NCBI RefSeq assembly: GCF_001483755.1
Contig: NZ_LQBK01000003.1
Span: 93,157-157,156, forward strand
DNA length: 64,000 nt
Source: Kocuria rosea subsp. polaris
GTDB taxonomy: Bacteria > Actinomycetota > Actinomycetes > Actinomycetales > Micrococcaceae
Direction of reading: 5' to 3'
The translations under genes and the position numbers were made by a program. Positions 23,169 to 35,255 of this stretch are shown in pieces (the stretch's first letter is position 1; each line of letters begins with the position of its first letter). The notes beneath the pieces were generated by a model. It was not told the origin of the DNA. It ran no database searches and saw nothing but the letters and a program-made list of their open reading frames with translations.

Positions 23169-24197
23169 CTACCAGAGCATGATCGCGGTGTCCCCGGACT
23201 GTCCTGCCCAGGCGAGCCGGACGCGCACCACGTACCGCCTTCCCCGGAAGAGCTTCGCCGACAGGCTGGAGTTGCGGTCCTCCCCGCTGTCGTCGTCGCC
23301 GGCGAGGAAGCGCAGCTCGGCGTCGACCTCCTCGAAGAGCACCAGCGTGGTGTCGGCGGTCCCGAAGGTCGCGACCTGGTACTTCCGCGACGCCTCGGGG
23401 GTGATCTCGAAGTCCGCCTGCTCCCCCGGGGCCAGGGTCAGCGGCGTGGACCGGAACGGTTCGAGGGCCGGGAGCGCGTCCGGCAGCACCGGGTAGAAGG
23501 TCCGCACCCATTCCGTGTCCTTGCCCGAGAGACCGCCCGGGGGGCTGATTCCCGGCTGGTAGCGGGCGGGCTCCTTGATGAGCCCCTCGGAGAACGCGTA
23601 CTGCATCACCGAGTCGGGATCCCAGGTCGAGCCCTCCACCTCGTCCTGGCCCAGTTTGCGCAGGACGTTGTGGTGCGTCGTCTCCGGGGACCAGTGGTTC
23701 GGTGCCGCGGCGAAGAACTCGTAGACCCTGGCCTCGTCCCACACGATTCCGGCGAACGGGTTCTGGTGCTCGTGGGGCAGACCCATCGTGTGGCCGATCT
23801 CGTGCAGCGCCGTGGTGCGTCCGTACTCGTCGGTCAGGTCCCAGCCGAAGTTCATGGTCGGTGCCTGGGTGCCGATGGTCAGGACGTCCCTGCCCACGTA
23901 GGACCAGGACCCGTCGGCCTGGTCGAAGGAGATCCTGACCTCCGCCTCCCCCGGCTCGTCCACCTCCTGGAAGCCGAGGCCGATCCCCAGGTCCTTCCAC
24001 TCCTGGAACGCGCTCCGCACCGCCTGGCGCTGCGGCTCGGGGCCCTCGCGGAACGCGTAGTGGAGCACGGTGCCGTTGACCCATTTCTGCGCCATGAGCC
24101 GGACGAGCCGCTGCCTGACGGCCACCAGTCCCTCCGGGAGCGGACGGACGATGCGAGGCTTGACGGCGCAGTACGGACGAACTGGGGAATCGGTCAT
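23169..24197 (-). CDS. Astacin-like zinc metalloprotease with C-terminal PPC-like domain
   Basis: A 342-residue protein. The zinc motif TALHEIGHTMGLPHEHQNP (HExxHxxGxxHE) lies at about residue 150, and the Met-turn is seen as DSVMQYAF. This is the M12A/metzincin arrangement. From about residue 255 a beta-rich domain follows (LAPGEQADFEI, YQVATFG, YVVRVRLAWAG) resembling a bacterial pre-peptidase C-terminal domain. The ATG at 24197 has AGGAG 6 nt upstream, and no signal peptide is seen from this start. It is divergent from a patatin-like lipase gene. Confidence 0.8.
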   Translation of the reverse strand: MTDSPVRPYCAVKPRIVRPLPEGLVAVRQRLVRLMAQKWVNGTVLHYAFREGPEPQRQAVRSAFQEWKDLGIGLGFQEVDEPGEAEVRISFDQADGSWSYVGRDVLTIGTQAPTMNFGWDLTDEYGRTTALHEIGHTMGLPHEHQNPFAGIVWDEARVYEFFAAAPNHWSPETTHHNVLRKLGQDEVEGSTWDPDSVMQYAFSEGLIKEPARYQPGISPPGGLSGKDTEWVRTFYPVLPDALPALEPFRSTPLTLAPGEQADFEITPEASRKYQVATFGTADTTLVLFEEVDAELRFLAGDDDSGEDRNSSLSAKLFRGRRYVVRVRLAWAGQSGDTAIMLW

Positions 24198-24618
24198 GGT
24201 CGGCTCCTGACACGTGCCTGTCCTGCGATCTCGGATGCCGCACGGCCACGGCCCGTGCGGCGCCGCCGGAGAATCCCGGCGGCAGTCGTTCCGCGCGGCG
24301 CACCGCGAGTGCCGTCGCAGTGATGTGCATCGACACAACCACGGGCAGGCAGCACGTCCAAGAGGTCGGTCCTCCCCGTGCTGCGGCTGTGATCATGTGA
24401 CGACAACATGAAGGACCGGGCTCCGACGTGGGACGTTGTGGCGAGCCTCGGCCCGATGCGCTGCTGGGCGGACGGAGCGGGATGCCGGCTCCGCAGATCT
24501 CCGCTGCACGAGTGCACTCTCGTCACATGAAACCGCATGCCGTGGACTCGTTCCTTCTCCCCCGATCCTTTGCTGTACTGGGCACAGGAATCCGACCTGC
24601 CTGAGGGGCGTGGGCTGC
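24198..24618. other. 421-bp divergent intergenic region
   Basis: This lies between the metalloprotease and patatin genes and presumably carries both promoters. It is slightly less GC-rich than the neighbouring genes. No gene, clear operator or repeat was recognised. Confidence 0.4.
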
Positions 24619-25599
24619 ATGGAACAGTTTGCCGACCTGGTGCTGGAGGGCGGGGGTGTCAAGGGCATCGCCCTGGTGGGGGCCATCGAGGTCCTCGAGG
24701 AGCGCGGCTACCGCTTCAAACGAGTGGCCGGCACCTCCGCCGGAGCCATCGTCGGGGCCCTGGTCGCCGCCGGCGCCCCGGCGAGGAAACTGGTGGACAT
24801 CATCGGCTCCGTCCAGTACCCCGATTTCCGCGACGGCTCCCGGCTGACCCGGACCACCGCGGGCAAGGCCGCCGGGATCCTGGCCCGCAACGGCATCTAC
24901 CTCGGTGAGCACCTTCGCTCCTGGCTGCAGTCCCAGCTCGACGACTACGGCGTCACGACCTTCGCCGACCTGCCCTACACGGACGACGAGCGGCCCCCTG
25001 CCCCGGAGCGGGCCTTCCGGCTGGTGGTCACCGCCTCGGACATCAGCAGGGGCCGGCTGCGCTACCTGCCCTGGGACTACGACGAGTTCGGCCGCGACCG
25101 GGGCGCCCAGCACGTGGTCGAGGCGGTCCGCGCCTCGATGTCCATCCCGTTCTTCTACCGTCCCGTCCGCTGGGACACCGCCGACGGCCGGAAGGCCTGG
25201 CTGGTCGACGGCGGAATGCTCTCGAACTATCCCATCAGCGTCTTCGACGCCCCGGCCGGAACCGCGCCGCGCTGGCCCACCCTGGGCATCAAGCTCTCCG
25301 CGCATCCGGACGCGGTCCAGGGCACCAAGTACCCGATCAACGGGCCGGTGAGCATGAGCCGGGCCATGCTCAAGACCATGACCGGGTTCTACGACCAGAT
25401 GCACATCGAGTCCTCCGACGCCCAGGCCCGCACGATCTTCGTCGACACCGGCGCCATCCGCGCCACCGACTTCAACCTCACCGACGACGACCGGGACTTC
25501 CTCTACCAGAACGGGCGCCGGGCCGCCGAGAAGTTCCTCGACGGCTCAGCCCACCGCCCGCCGTGGGACTTCAGCGCCTACATCGCCGCACACCGCTGA
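24619..25599 (+). CDS. Patatin-like phospholipase
   Basis: A 326-residue patatin-fold lipid acyl hydrolase with a Ser-Asp dyad. The oxyanion motif is LEGGGVKGIALVG (about residues 8-20), the nucleophile Ser is in AGTSAGAIVG, and the Asp is in WLVDGGMLSNYP. It probably cleaves phospholipids or other acyl esters. The ATG at 24619 has a GAGGGG site about 10 nt upstream; a GTG three codons earlier is possible. No signal peptide is seen. Its neighbour is the divergent metalloprotease gene. Confidence 0.9.
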   Translation: MEQFADLVLEGGGVKGIALVGAIEVLEERGYRFKRVAGTSAGAIVGALVAAGAPARKLVDIIGSVQYPDFRDGSRLTRTTAGKAAGILARNGIYLGEHLRSWLQSQLDDYGVTTFADLPYTDDERPPAPERAFRLVVTASDISRGRLRYLPWDYDEFGRDRGAQHVVEAVRASMSIPFFYRPVRWDTADGRKAWLVDGGMLSNYPISVFDAPAGTAPRWPTLGIKLSAHPDAVQGTKYPINGPVSMSRAMLKTMTGFYDQMHIESSDAQARTIFVDTGAIRATDFNLTDDDRDFLYQNGRRAAEKFLDGSAHRPPWDFSAYIAAHR

Positions 25600-25684
25600 A
25601 GCTTCGCCGGCCCTGCCGACCCCGCCGAGCTCGCGGGCCGGCCACCGCTCCCGCCGTCGTCCTCGGGGCGGGCTGCCGACACCC

Positions 25685-27385
25685 TCAGGTCGAGGGCGCG
25701 CGAACGCCGTCCCCGGCATTGCCTGGGTCCCTGACGATCTCCGCGTCCCCGCCGGTCCCTGCGATCCCCGGGTCCCTGACACCCTCCGCGTCCCCGCCGG
25801 CCCCCGCGTTCCCCGGCTCCCTGACGCCCTCCGCGTCCCCGCTGGCCCCCGCGTTCCCCGCATCCCCGCCGGCCCCCGCGTTCCCCGCATCCCCGCCGGC
25901 CCCCGCGTCCCCGCCGGCCTCAGCGGCAACCTGGGCGTACGACGCCGAGACCCGGCGGTAGACCGGAGTCAGGAAGGCCAGCAGCGCGGCCGCGATCATG
26001 ATGATCCCGGCCACCAGGAACACCAGGGCGATGCCCCGGGAGGTGCCCTCGCCCAGCAGAGGAGCCAGCTGGGCGCTGCCCTCCGCCGACCGTGCGTACG
26101 GGATGATCCAGACCTGGGCGATCGGCGCGATGAGGAACGCGGTGACCGGCGCTGCCGCCGACTCGAACGCCATGGCGAATCCGAACACCCGGCCCTGCCG
26201 CTCGAGCGGCACGACACGCTGGATGATCGTCTGTTCGGCCGCCTCCACGAAGGGGACGAGCACCAGGTAGAGCCAGATGCCGAGGACGTACAGCCAGGCC
26301 CACTCCCGCACGGTGAACACCGCCCCGAGCACGCCCATCGCGATCACCGCGAGCAGCATGGTGCGCAGCGGGTTGGACCCGAGCCCGAACTTGCCGATCA
26401 GCGCCCCGCCCACGATGAACCCGGTCGCGCCGAGCGCGAAGACCGTTCCCCAGATCTCGACGGGGAACATCTCCAGGCCGTAGGGGTCCATCAGGGCCAT
26501 GTAGACGCCGCCGATGAAGTTGTTGAACGTCGAGAACAGGATCAGCGCGAACAGTCCCGACACGGCCAGCACGGCCGCGAAGGCTCCCCGCAGATCGAAG
26601 CCGCCGTGGGCGTCCGTGGCCGCGGCGCGCACCTCCTCGGGCATGCGCAGCGTCAGGAGGTGCCCGAAGGCCACGGCCGTGAGCAGCACGGCCACCACGA
26701 CCGTCCAGCCCATGCCCAGGAGCCCGATCGAGAGGCCGGAGAGCACCGAGGTGACGATGAACATCAGACCCTGCACCATGCCCACCAGCCCGTTGGCGTT
26801 GGCGCGACGGTCCGGCTCGATGAGGATCGTGACCGTGGTGGACAGGGCGATGTTGCGCATGTTCTCCACCACCGCACCGATCAGCACGACCAGGGCGAAG
26901 ACCCAGATCCACGGCTGGGTCAGGTCCGCCATCGCGGACGCCGGGGCGAGGAGGAACAGGATTCCGGCCAGGACGAACATCACCAGGGTGAAGGCCGCGG
27001 CGAAGCGCATCACGGCGAGCTTGCGGTAGCGGTCCACGAAGGTGCCGAAGCTGATGCTGGAGAGCGCGATCAGCAGCATGTAGGCGCCGCCGACCACCCC
27101 GGTGGCGATCACGTTCCGCGTCTGCAGGTAGACCCAGAACGTCAGGGCGAACCAGAGATAGCTGGTCGTGATGTTCGCGAGCGCGGTGTTCACCAGGATC
27201 CCGGCGAAGGTGCGGGAGCGCTGCGCCGGACTGCGCAGGGAGGTGTCGACGGCACCTGGATCGACGAGGTCCGGGGCCTGGCCGTCGTCGGTCGGAGCGG
27301 GCGTGCCGGTCGCGTCCGCGGGGAGCGCCGCACGGCCGACGGGGGCCACCGCGGCCCGGGACAGACCCGGTTCCTGCTCGTTCAT
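25685..27385 (-). CDS. MFS transporter with repetitive C-terminal tail
   Basis: A 566-residue major facilitator superfamily protein with about 12 membrane helices. It has a polar N-terminal extension of about 55 residues, and a typical loop (SFGTFVDRYRKLAVMR) after helix 2. It looks like a drug/metabolite efflux permease. The last 65 or so residues are a low-complexity cytoplasmic tail of repeated GGDAGNAGA and GDAEGVRDPGNAG units. A TAGACT hexamer ends 11 nt before the ATG and no ribosome site is visible, so the mRNA might be leaderless. Confidence 0.83.
   Translation of the reverse strand: MNEQEPGLSRAAVAPVGRAALPADATGTPAPTDDGQAPDLVDPGAVDTSLRSPAQRSRTFAGILVNTALANITTSYLWFALTFWVYLQTRNVIATGVVGGAYMLLIALSSISFGTFVDRYRKLAVMRFAAAFTLVMFVLAGILFLLAPASAMADLTQPWIWVFALVVLIGAVVENMRNIALSTTVTILIEPDRRANANGLVGMVQGLMFIVTSVLSGLSIGLLGMGWTVVVAVLLTAVAFGHLLTLRMPEEVRAAATDAHGGFDLRGAFAAVLAVSGLFALILFSTFNNFIGGVYMALMDPYGLEMFPVEIWGTVFALGATGFIVGGALIGKFGLGSNPLRTMLLAVIAMGVLGAVFTVREWAWLYVLGIWLYLVLVPFVEAAEQTIIQRVVPLERQGRVFGFAMAFESAAAPVTAFLIAPIAQVWIIPYARSAEGSAQLAPLLGEGTSRGIALVFLVAGIIMIAAALLAFLTPVYRRVSASYAQVAAEAGGDAGAGGDAGNAGAGGDAGNAGASGDAEGVREPGNAGAGGDAEGVRDPGIAGTGGDAEIVRDPGNAGDGVRAPST
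25697..25920. repeat. Tandem repeats encoding the MFS tail
   Basis: Imperfect 45-bp units (and shorter 21-24 bp derivatives) built from gcgtccccgccggcccccgcgttccc. They are in frame and encode the Gly/Asp/Ala-rich tail of the transporter. Confidence 0.8.
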
Positions 27386-27469
27386 GCGGCTCAGTCTAGT
27401 GAGGGGTGCGGACACGATAACGGCTCGGAGCGGGGCACCGAGGAGCAGTTCTGCAGCGGCCCGGCCGGG

Positions 27470-27738
27470 CGAGCACGCTCCCCCGGCCACGGTCCTCGAA
27501 CGGCACACCCCACCCGGGAAGGCGAGGACTGTCGTTGCCCGGTCGGGCCGATCAGTGGGCCAACCCGGCGTCCCCGTGCACGGTCTTCGAGCAGGACACC
27601 CCACCTGGGAAGGCCGAGGACGCTCGCGGCCCGGCGTGGCCGACCAGCAGGCCGCACCGGCCTTCCCGCCCACAGCCCTCGAACGGCACACCCCACCCGC
27701 GAGAGCCCGGGACGGCCGTGGCCGGGCTCGGCCTTAGC
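27470..27738. repeat. Three imperfect 91-92 bp tandem repeats
   Basis: The anchors cctcgaacggcacacccc (27494), cttcgagcaggacacccc (27585) and cctcgaacggcacacccc (27677) recur at 91 and 92 bp. Flanking sequence also aligns. The array fills the gap between the divergent MFS and DUF222/HNH genes. Confidence 0.85.
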
Positions 27739-27767
27739 GCGTCGGAGGCGCTGGAGAGAATGGGGTC

Positions 27768-29396
27768 ATGACGGCGACGGCGCAGTGGCAGCTCCCGACC
27801 CCGGTGACCCGTGACGGATTCCGGGATCGCCCCGGGCTGACGGACATGACGGGGCCTGGAGCGCGGCGCGAGGTGGTACGGGCCGCCGCCGCCCAGCTCG
27901 TGGACGCCGCCGCCGCGGAGGCACGGGCAGTCGGTGCCCAGATGCGCTCCATCCACCGGCTGTGGCTGGCGGCGCAGACGGCTCGTACGGCGGCCCGGTT
28001 CGAGACGATGGCGCAGGCAGATGCCGAGATGTCCGCCCGAGGGTTCGTCCGCCCGGACCCGTTGGGCCCGCTGGCTGAGGCGGAGCACCAGCTGGTCGTG
28101 GACGTGGCGGCCGAGGTGGGGCCGGCGCTGCGGGTGCCGGCCGGCACGGCCCGGCGGCGGGTGGAGGACGCCGTCCTCCTGGCCGAGATGCTGCCGGAGG
28201 TCTTGACCGCCCTGGAGGAGGGCCGCATCGGTGCGGCCCAGGCCACGGTGATGGTGGAGCAGTGGCGCGAGCTCATCGAGCAGGCACCGACCTGGACTCC
28301 CGGGAGCTGCGCCCCACCGCCCGTCGACGCGGTCTGCCGCCTGATCACCGAGCTCCTGGAACGGGCACCCCACGCCACGGCCGCGCAGCTGCGGGCGGTG
28401 GCTCGCGCCCGGCGGGCGGTGCTCGTAGCCGACGCCGAGGAGCGCAGCCGGTGCAGTACCCGGAAGAACCGCACGGTGTGGGTGGAACCGGCCCCCGACG
28501 GGACGGCTTTTCTGCACGCACTGCTGGACGCGCACGTGGCGGTCGCCGTGCACGGCAGGCTCGAGGACCTGGTGGCCCTGCTGGGCGAGGACGTACCGGC
28601 TCCCGACGGTCTCGGGCAGGCCGGTCGGCCCCTGTCGGACGGCTCGGAGGACGCTGAACCGCGCTCGGCCGGAGAGCTGCGCGCAGATGTGCTGGCGGAC
28701 CTGTTGCTGGACGGTGTCCTGCCGGACGAGCCGCGCTTCCCACGCGGAGTCCGGGCCCGGGTGACCGTGACGGTGCCGCTGGCTCTGCTCGCCGGCGAAG
28801 GCGTCGGGGCGGACACCGCCGCGTGCGGCGCCCCGATGCTCTCCGGCTTCGGGCCGATCAGCACGGAGGTGGCCCGCCGGCTGGCCGCCGGCGCCGGCGC
28901 CTGGCACCGGGTGCTGACCCATCCCGTGTCCGGCGTGGTCCTCGACCACGACCGCACCGTCTACGCCGTGCCCCGGGACCTGCGCCGTCTGGTCGAGCTG
29001 CGCGACGGGACCTGCCGCTTCCCCGGGTGCCGGCGCCGCGCCGAGAGCGGCGACCTCGACCACACGGTGGCCTGGGCGGACGGCGGTCCGACGGCCGAGC
29101 ACAATCTGGCCGCGCTGTGCCGGCACCATCACCGGGTCAAGCACCGCGATGGGCACCTCGGGCGCTGGTCGGTGCGGCGGGTCGCACCCCAACCGGACGG
29201 CGGGACGGGCGGCACCCCTGCCGAGCACGCCGCGGTGCTGGAGTGGACCTCCCCGGGCGGGCTCGTGCACCGGTCCGTGCCCGAGCACGTCCGTGACCGG
29301 AGCGCCGCTGCGGACGGCCCGCTGCATCCCGCTCTCGGCTCCGCGGCCGGATGCCCACCGCCGTCGCCACCTGCCGACGACCCCCCGCCCTTCTGA
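27768..29396 (+). CDS. DUF222 (13E12 repeat family) HNH endonuclease
   Basis: A 542-residue protein of the DUF222/HNH type that is multicopy in many actinobacteria. The N-terminal two thirds are alpha-helical DUF222. The C-terminal HNH domain has CRFPGCRRRAESGDLDHTVAWADGG and a CRHHHRVKH end, with the zinc cysteines and His-Asp pair intact. It ends in a disordered Pro-rich tail. These proteins are suspected of selfish or DNA-mobilising behaviour, but no activity is established for this copy. It starts directly after a 3 x 91-bp repeat array. Confidence 0.88.
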   Translation: MTATAQWQLPTPVTRDGFRDRPGLTDMTGPGARREVVRAAAAQLVDAAAAEARAVGAQMRSIHRLWLAAQTARTAARFETMAQADAEMSARGFVRPDPLGPLAEAEHQLVVDVAAEVGPALRVPAGTARRRVEDAVLLAEMLPEVLTALEEGRIGAAQATVMVEQWRELIEQAPTWTPGSCAPPPVDAVCRLITELLERAPHATAAQLRAVARARRAVLVADAEERSRCSTRKNRTVWVEPAPDGTAFLHALLDAHVAVAVHGRLEDLVALLGEDVPAPDGLGQAGRPLSDGSEDAEPRSAGELRADVLADLLLDGVLPDEPRFPRGVRARVTVTVPLALLAGEGVGADTAACGAPMLSGFGPISTEVARRLAAGAGAWHRVLTHPVSGVVLDHDRTVYAVPRDLRRLVELRDGTCRFPGCRRRAESGDLDHTVAWADGGPTAEHNLAALCRHHHRVKHRDGHLGRWSVRRVAPQPDGGTGGTPAEHAAVLEWTSPGGLVHRSVPEHVRDRSAAADGPLHPALGSAAGCPPPSPPADDPPPF

Positions 29397-29560
29397 ACCG
29401 AGGCCTCGATCAGCACCGCCGGCAGCCCGGCCGGAGCAGGACGTCATGGCGGGGCAGTTCAGGCATCGTGTCCTCCGAGGGCGAGCCGTTGACGCCCGCA
29501 TCCCGCGGCGACAAGATGGTGCACCACGGATGCCGCCGCAGCACGCCGAAGGACCACGCC

Positions 29561-30181
29561 ATGGGAATCGTCCAGGTCGACCTCTTCCTCACCCTCGACG
29601 GCGTCTACCAGGCGCCGGGCGGGCCCGACGAGGACCGTTCGGGCGGCTTCGAGCTCGGTGGCTGGCAGGGGGCCTACTTCGACGACGAATCGGGGGCGAC
29701 GGTCGGCGCGGGCATCGAGCGCCTGGACGCGCTGCTGCTCGGTCGCAGGACGTACGACATCTTCGCCGGCTACTGGCCGGCCCACGACGGCGACGAACCG
29801 ATCGCCGTGAAGTTCAACGCGGTGCCGAAGTTCGTCGTGTCCCGCACCCTGAGCGCTCCCTCGTGGCAGGGCACCACAGTGCTGAGAGATGTCCGGTCCG
29901 AGGTGCGAGCCCTCAAGGACCGGTTCGACGAGGTCCACGTGGTCGGCAGCGGCGACCTCGTCTCGACCCTGCTGAGGGAGGACCTTGTCGACCGGCTGAA
30001 CCTCCTGCTCTATCCCGTGGTCCTGGGCTCGGGCAAGCGCCTCTTCGGCCACGGCTCCGTCCCGGCCGCCTTCACCCTGGCGGAGCCACCGCGGGCGTTC
30101 CCGAAGGGAGCGGTCTCGCTCGTCTACGAGCGGGCCGGCGACCCGGTCACCGGCGTGGACGTCTCCCAGCCGGCCCAGTGA
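29561..30181 (+). CDS. Dihydrofolate reductase-like (RibD C-terminal) family protein
   Basis: A 206-residue protein of the RibD_C/DHFR-like family. It has the N-terminal LFLTLDGVYQAPGGPDED motif, LLLGRRTYDIFAGYWP, KFVVSRTL, VVGSGDLVSTLL and LLLYPVVLGSGKRLF. It probably is an NADPH-dependent reductase of unknown substrate. GAAGGA lies 7 nt before the ATG at 29561. An in-frame extension upstream is out of family and ignored. Confidence 0.87.
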   Translation: MGIVQVDLFLTLDGVYQAPGGPDEDRSGGFELGGWQGAYFDDESGATVGAGIERLDALLLGRRTYDIFAGYWPAHDGDEPIAVKFNAVPKFVVSRTLSAPSWQGTTVLRDVRSEVRALKDRFDEVHVVGSGDLVSTLLREDLVDRLNLLLYPVVLGSGKRLFGHGSVPAAFTLAEPPRAFPKGAVSLVYERAGDPVTGVDVSQPAQ

Positions 30182-30342
30182 ACGACGCCGCAACGCCCTG
30201 TTCGCCGTGTCCCTGTCATCTGGACCGGGCTGTCGGACGACCGGTCCCGACGCCGTCGTGAGGCACCTCGGCCTGTCATGAAGCAACGCGGCTCCCCACT
30301 GCCGCGTCGATCACGCAGCGGGAGATATTCAGAGGGATCCGC

Positions 30343-30348
30343 TATAAT
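30343..30348 (+). promoter_or_regulatory. Perfect -10 hexamer TATAAT
   Basis: A consensus -10 element 33 bp before the ATG of the 140-residue hypothetical protein, in a locally AT-richer patch. No matching -35 at 16-18 bp was seen. In such GC-rich DNA the hexamer is unlikely by chance. Confidence 0.5.
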
Positions 30349-30381
30349 GCCGCCGACCGAACCCGCGAAGAAGGACCTGGG

Positions 30382-30804
30382 ATGGGCGAGCTGGAGGCAC
30401 CGCGATACCGGGTGCCGTTGCGGCTACAGGGTGTGGACGGCAGGCTGGCGACCTTCGTGGTGCCACCGGAGTTCGCAGAGCACATTGCCTCGGCCACGCC
30501 GGCGAAGAACGCATGGACCCGGGACTTCAACACCGGTCTCGCCGGCGGGGTCCGCATCGATCGATCCACCACGCCGCCGACCGTTGTCAGCTACCTCACC
30601 CGGCCCTTGAAGCAGGTCGACGTTGCCGGCGAAGGATGGGTGGCGCTTCTCCGGCGTGACACGCGCCCCCGGGCCAAGAGGCCCTACCAGTTGGTCTCCG
30701 TGACGCGCAGCATCGGTCAGGGCAAGGCCAAGAGCTCGAACGGCGACCCGGCGCCGGTCCCGGTCCACGTTGCCCCGCCCATGGCCCTGGACGACCGGAT
30801 CTGA
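30382..30804 (+). CDS. Hypothetical 140-residue protein
   Basis: A soluble protein with no recognised domain. Segments VPLRLQGVDGRLATFVVPPEFAEH and GEGWVALLRRD suggest a small beta-rich fold. The tail from about residue 110 is low in predicted structure. An AAGAAGGA site precedes the ATG and a TATAAT element lies upstream. The YwaF-like membrane gene follows 54 bp downstream, perhaps in one transcript. Base composition is a little lower in GC than that of the flanks, which hints at later acquisition. Confidence 0.6.
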   Translation: MGELEAPRYRVPLRLQGVDGRLATFVVPPEFAEHIASATPAKNAWTRDFNTGLAGGVRIDRSTTPPTVVSYLTRPLKQVDVAGEGWVALLRRDTRPRAKRPYQLVSVTRSIGQGKAKSSNGDPAPVPVHVAPPMALDDRI

Positions 30805-30858
30805 TGTCCTGGCCCCATGGGCGCACCACCCATCAGACCCGGTTGAGGGGAGACGGCG

Positions 30859-31584
30859 ATGCCCGATCAGGAGGTCTTCGTCCCCTACGGCCCCACGCAC
30901 TGGGCTGCTCTGGGCGTCTGCGCCCTCGGGGCTGTGCTCGTGGTGATGCTGGGCCGCCGCCTTCGGGGTTCCGGGGCCGAGGCGGTTTTTTCTCGGGCCT
31001 TCGCCGCGGTGCTGACCACGTACACCGTGACGATGCTCGTCTACCGGTCGCTGCCGGGCAATTTCGACGTCCACATCTCTCTGCCGGTCCACCTCTCGGA
31101 CGTCGCGTGGATGGTCGCTGTCATCGCCCTGTGGACACGGGTCCGCTGGGCGACGGCGCTTACCTACTACTGGGGACTGACTCTCAACCCGCAGGCCATC
31201 CTCACCCCGGCACTCGACTCGCCGGACTTCCCCCACATCGACTTCGTCGACCTCTGGGTCCAGCACATCCTGGTCCTCTGGGCCACCCTGTACCTGATCT
31301 GGGGACGCGGCGGCCGGATTGACTGGGGCAGCTACCGCCTGGCCATGGTGGTCACCGTCACGTGGGCCGTGGCTGCCTTCGGACTCAACAGCTGGCTGGG
31401 GACCAACTACGGCTTCCTCAACGGCAAGCCGGACAACCCTTCGATCCTCGATCTGCTCGGGCCCTGGCCGTGGTACCTGCTGGTGGAGTTCCTCGTCATC
31501 GCCGTGGCTTGGGCGCTCATCACCTGGCCCTGGACGATCCGGCGAAAGAGCACAGCCGAGCCCCGCGTCGGCGCGGAAGGCTGA
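30859..31584 (+). CDS. YwaF/TIGR02206-like integral membrane protein
   Basis: A 241-residue protein with about seven membrane helices. It has the family features HWAALGV near the N-terminus, LPVHLSDVAWM in the third helix, YYWGLTLNPQAILTP and GTNYGFLNGKPDNPSILD before the last helix. The function of this family is unknown. A strong terminator follows 37 bp after the stop. Confidence 0.82.
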   Translation: MPDQEVFVPYGPTHWAALGVCALGAVLVVMLGRRLRGSGAEAVFSRAFAAVLTTYTVTMLVYRSLPGNFDVHISLPVHLSDVAWMVAVIALWTRVRWATALTYYWGLTLNPQAILTPALDSPDFPHIDFVDLWVQHILVLWATLYLIWGRGGRIDWGSYRLAMVVTVTWAVAAFGLNSWLGTNYGFLNGKPDNPSILDLLGPWPWYLLVEFLVIAVAWALITWPWTIRRKSTAEPRVGAEG

Positions 31585-31621
31585 GGCAGCACGGCACCAG
31601 GGCATCGAGTCATGTCTGTCA

Positions 31622-31670
31622 ACGACGGCGGTCCGGCCCACCTCGGGAAGGTGGGCCGGACCGCCGTCGT
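31622..31670. terminator. Strong terminator hairpin
   Basis: A perfect 22-bp inverted repeat (31622-31643 with 31649-31670) around a 5-nt loop, downstream of the YwaF-like gene. It has no long T run. Confidence 0.85.
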
Positions 31671-32005
31671 CGTCCAAATGGCTCAAGCCGGGATGTGAGA
31701 CGCCGACCTGAGTGAGCAATTGCCCAGGAACGGGAACCCCGGACTTCCGGAATTGGCGTCGCTTGGTCACGCTCCTAGCGGCATCGAGTCGTCTGAGCAC
31801 TTCACGAAGCTCGGCAGGGGCCTGCACGACATGTCATCGTGGCAGCTCAGCTGCATCTGTACTCACCTTTGACGCGCCGCTACCCGTTGTCGTCGCCGCG
31901 GACCGGTTCAGCCCGCGATCCGGCGTCGTCAGCAAACGCCGCAGCAGTCGGTGTGAGGTGACGCTGGGGTCACCTTGCTCAGACAGCTCGGGACCTCACA
32001 CGGGA
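31671..32005. other. 335-bp AT-richer spacer, possible gene remnant
   Basis: This lies between the YwaF-like terminator and the end of nrdF. On the minus strand a short open stretch (about 31720-31830) encodes a helical piece such as ELREVLRRLDAARSVTKR, but it is not bounded by a proper start and stop. It may be a decayed gene. No intact gene was found. Confidence 0.35.

Positions 32006-35251
<3,246 letters not shown>

Positions 35252-35255
<4 letters not shown>

Noticed and set aside
27391..27696. A minus-strand repeat protein encoded by the 91-bp array
   Set aside because: Period of 91-92 bp is not a multiple of three, so frames shift between units; no ribosome site or family.
27768..29396. 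Transposon carrying the DUF222/HNH gene
   Set aside because: No terminal inverted repeats, target duplication or transposase were seen around it.
31720..31830. Intact small gene between the YwaF-like gene and nrdF
   Set aside because: The helical stretch continues through the terminator hairpin without a credible stop and has no clear start or ribosome site; reported only as a possible remnant.
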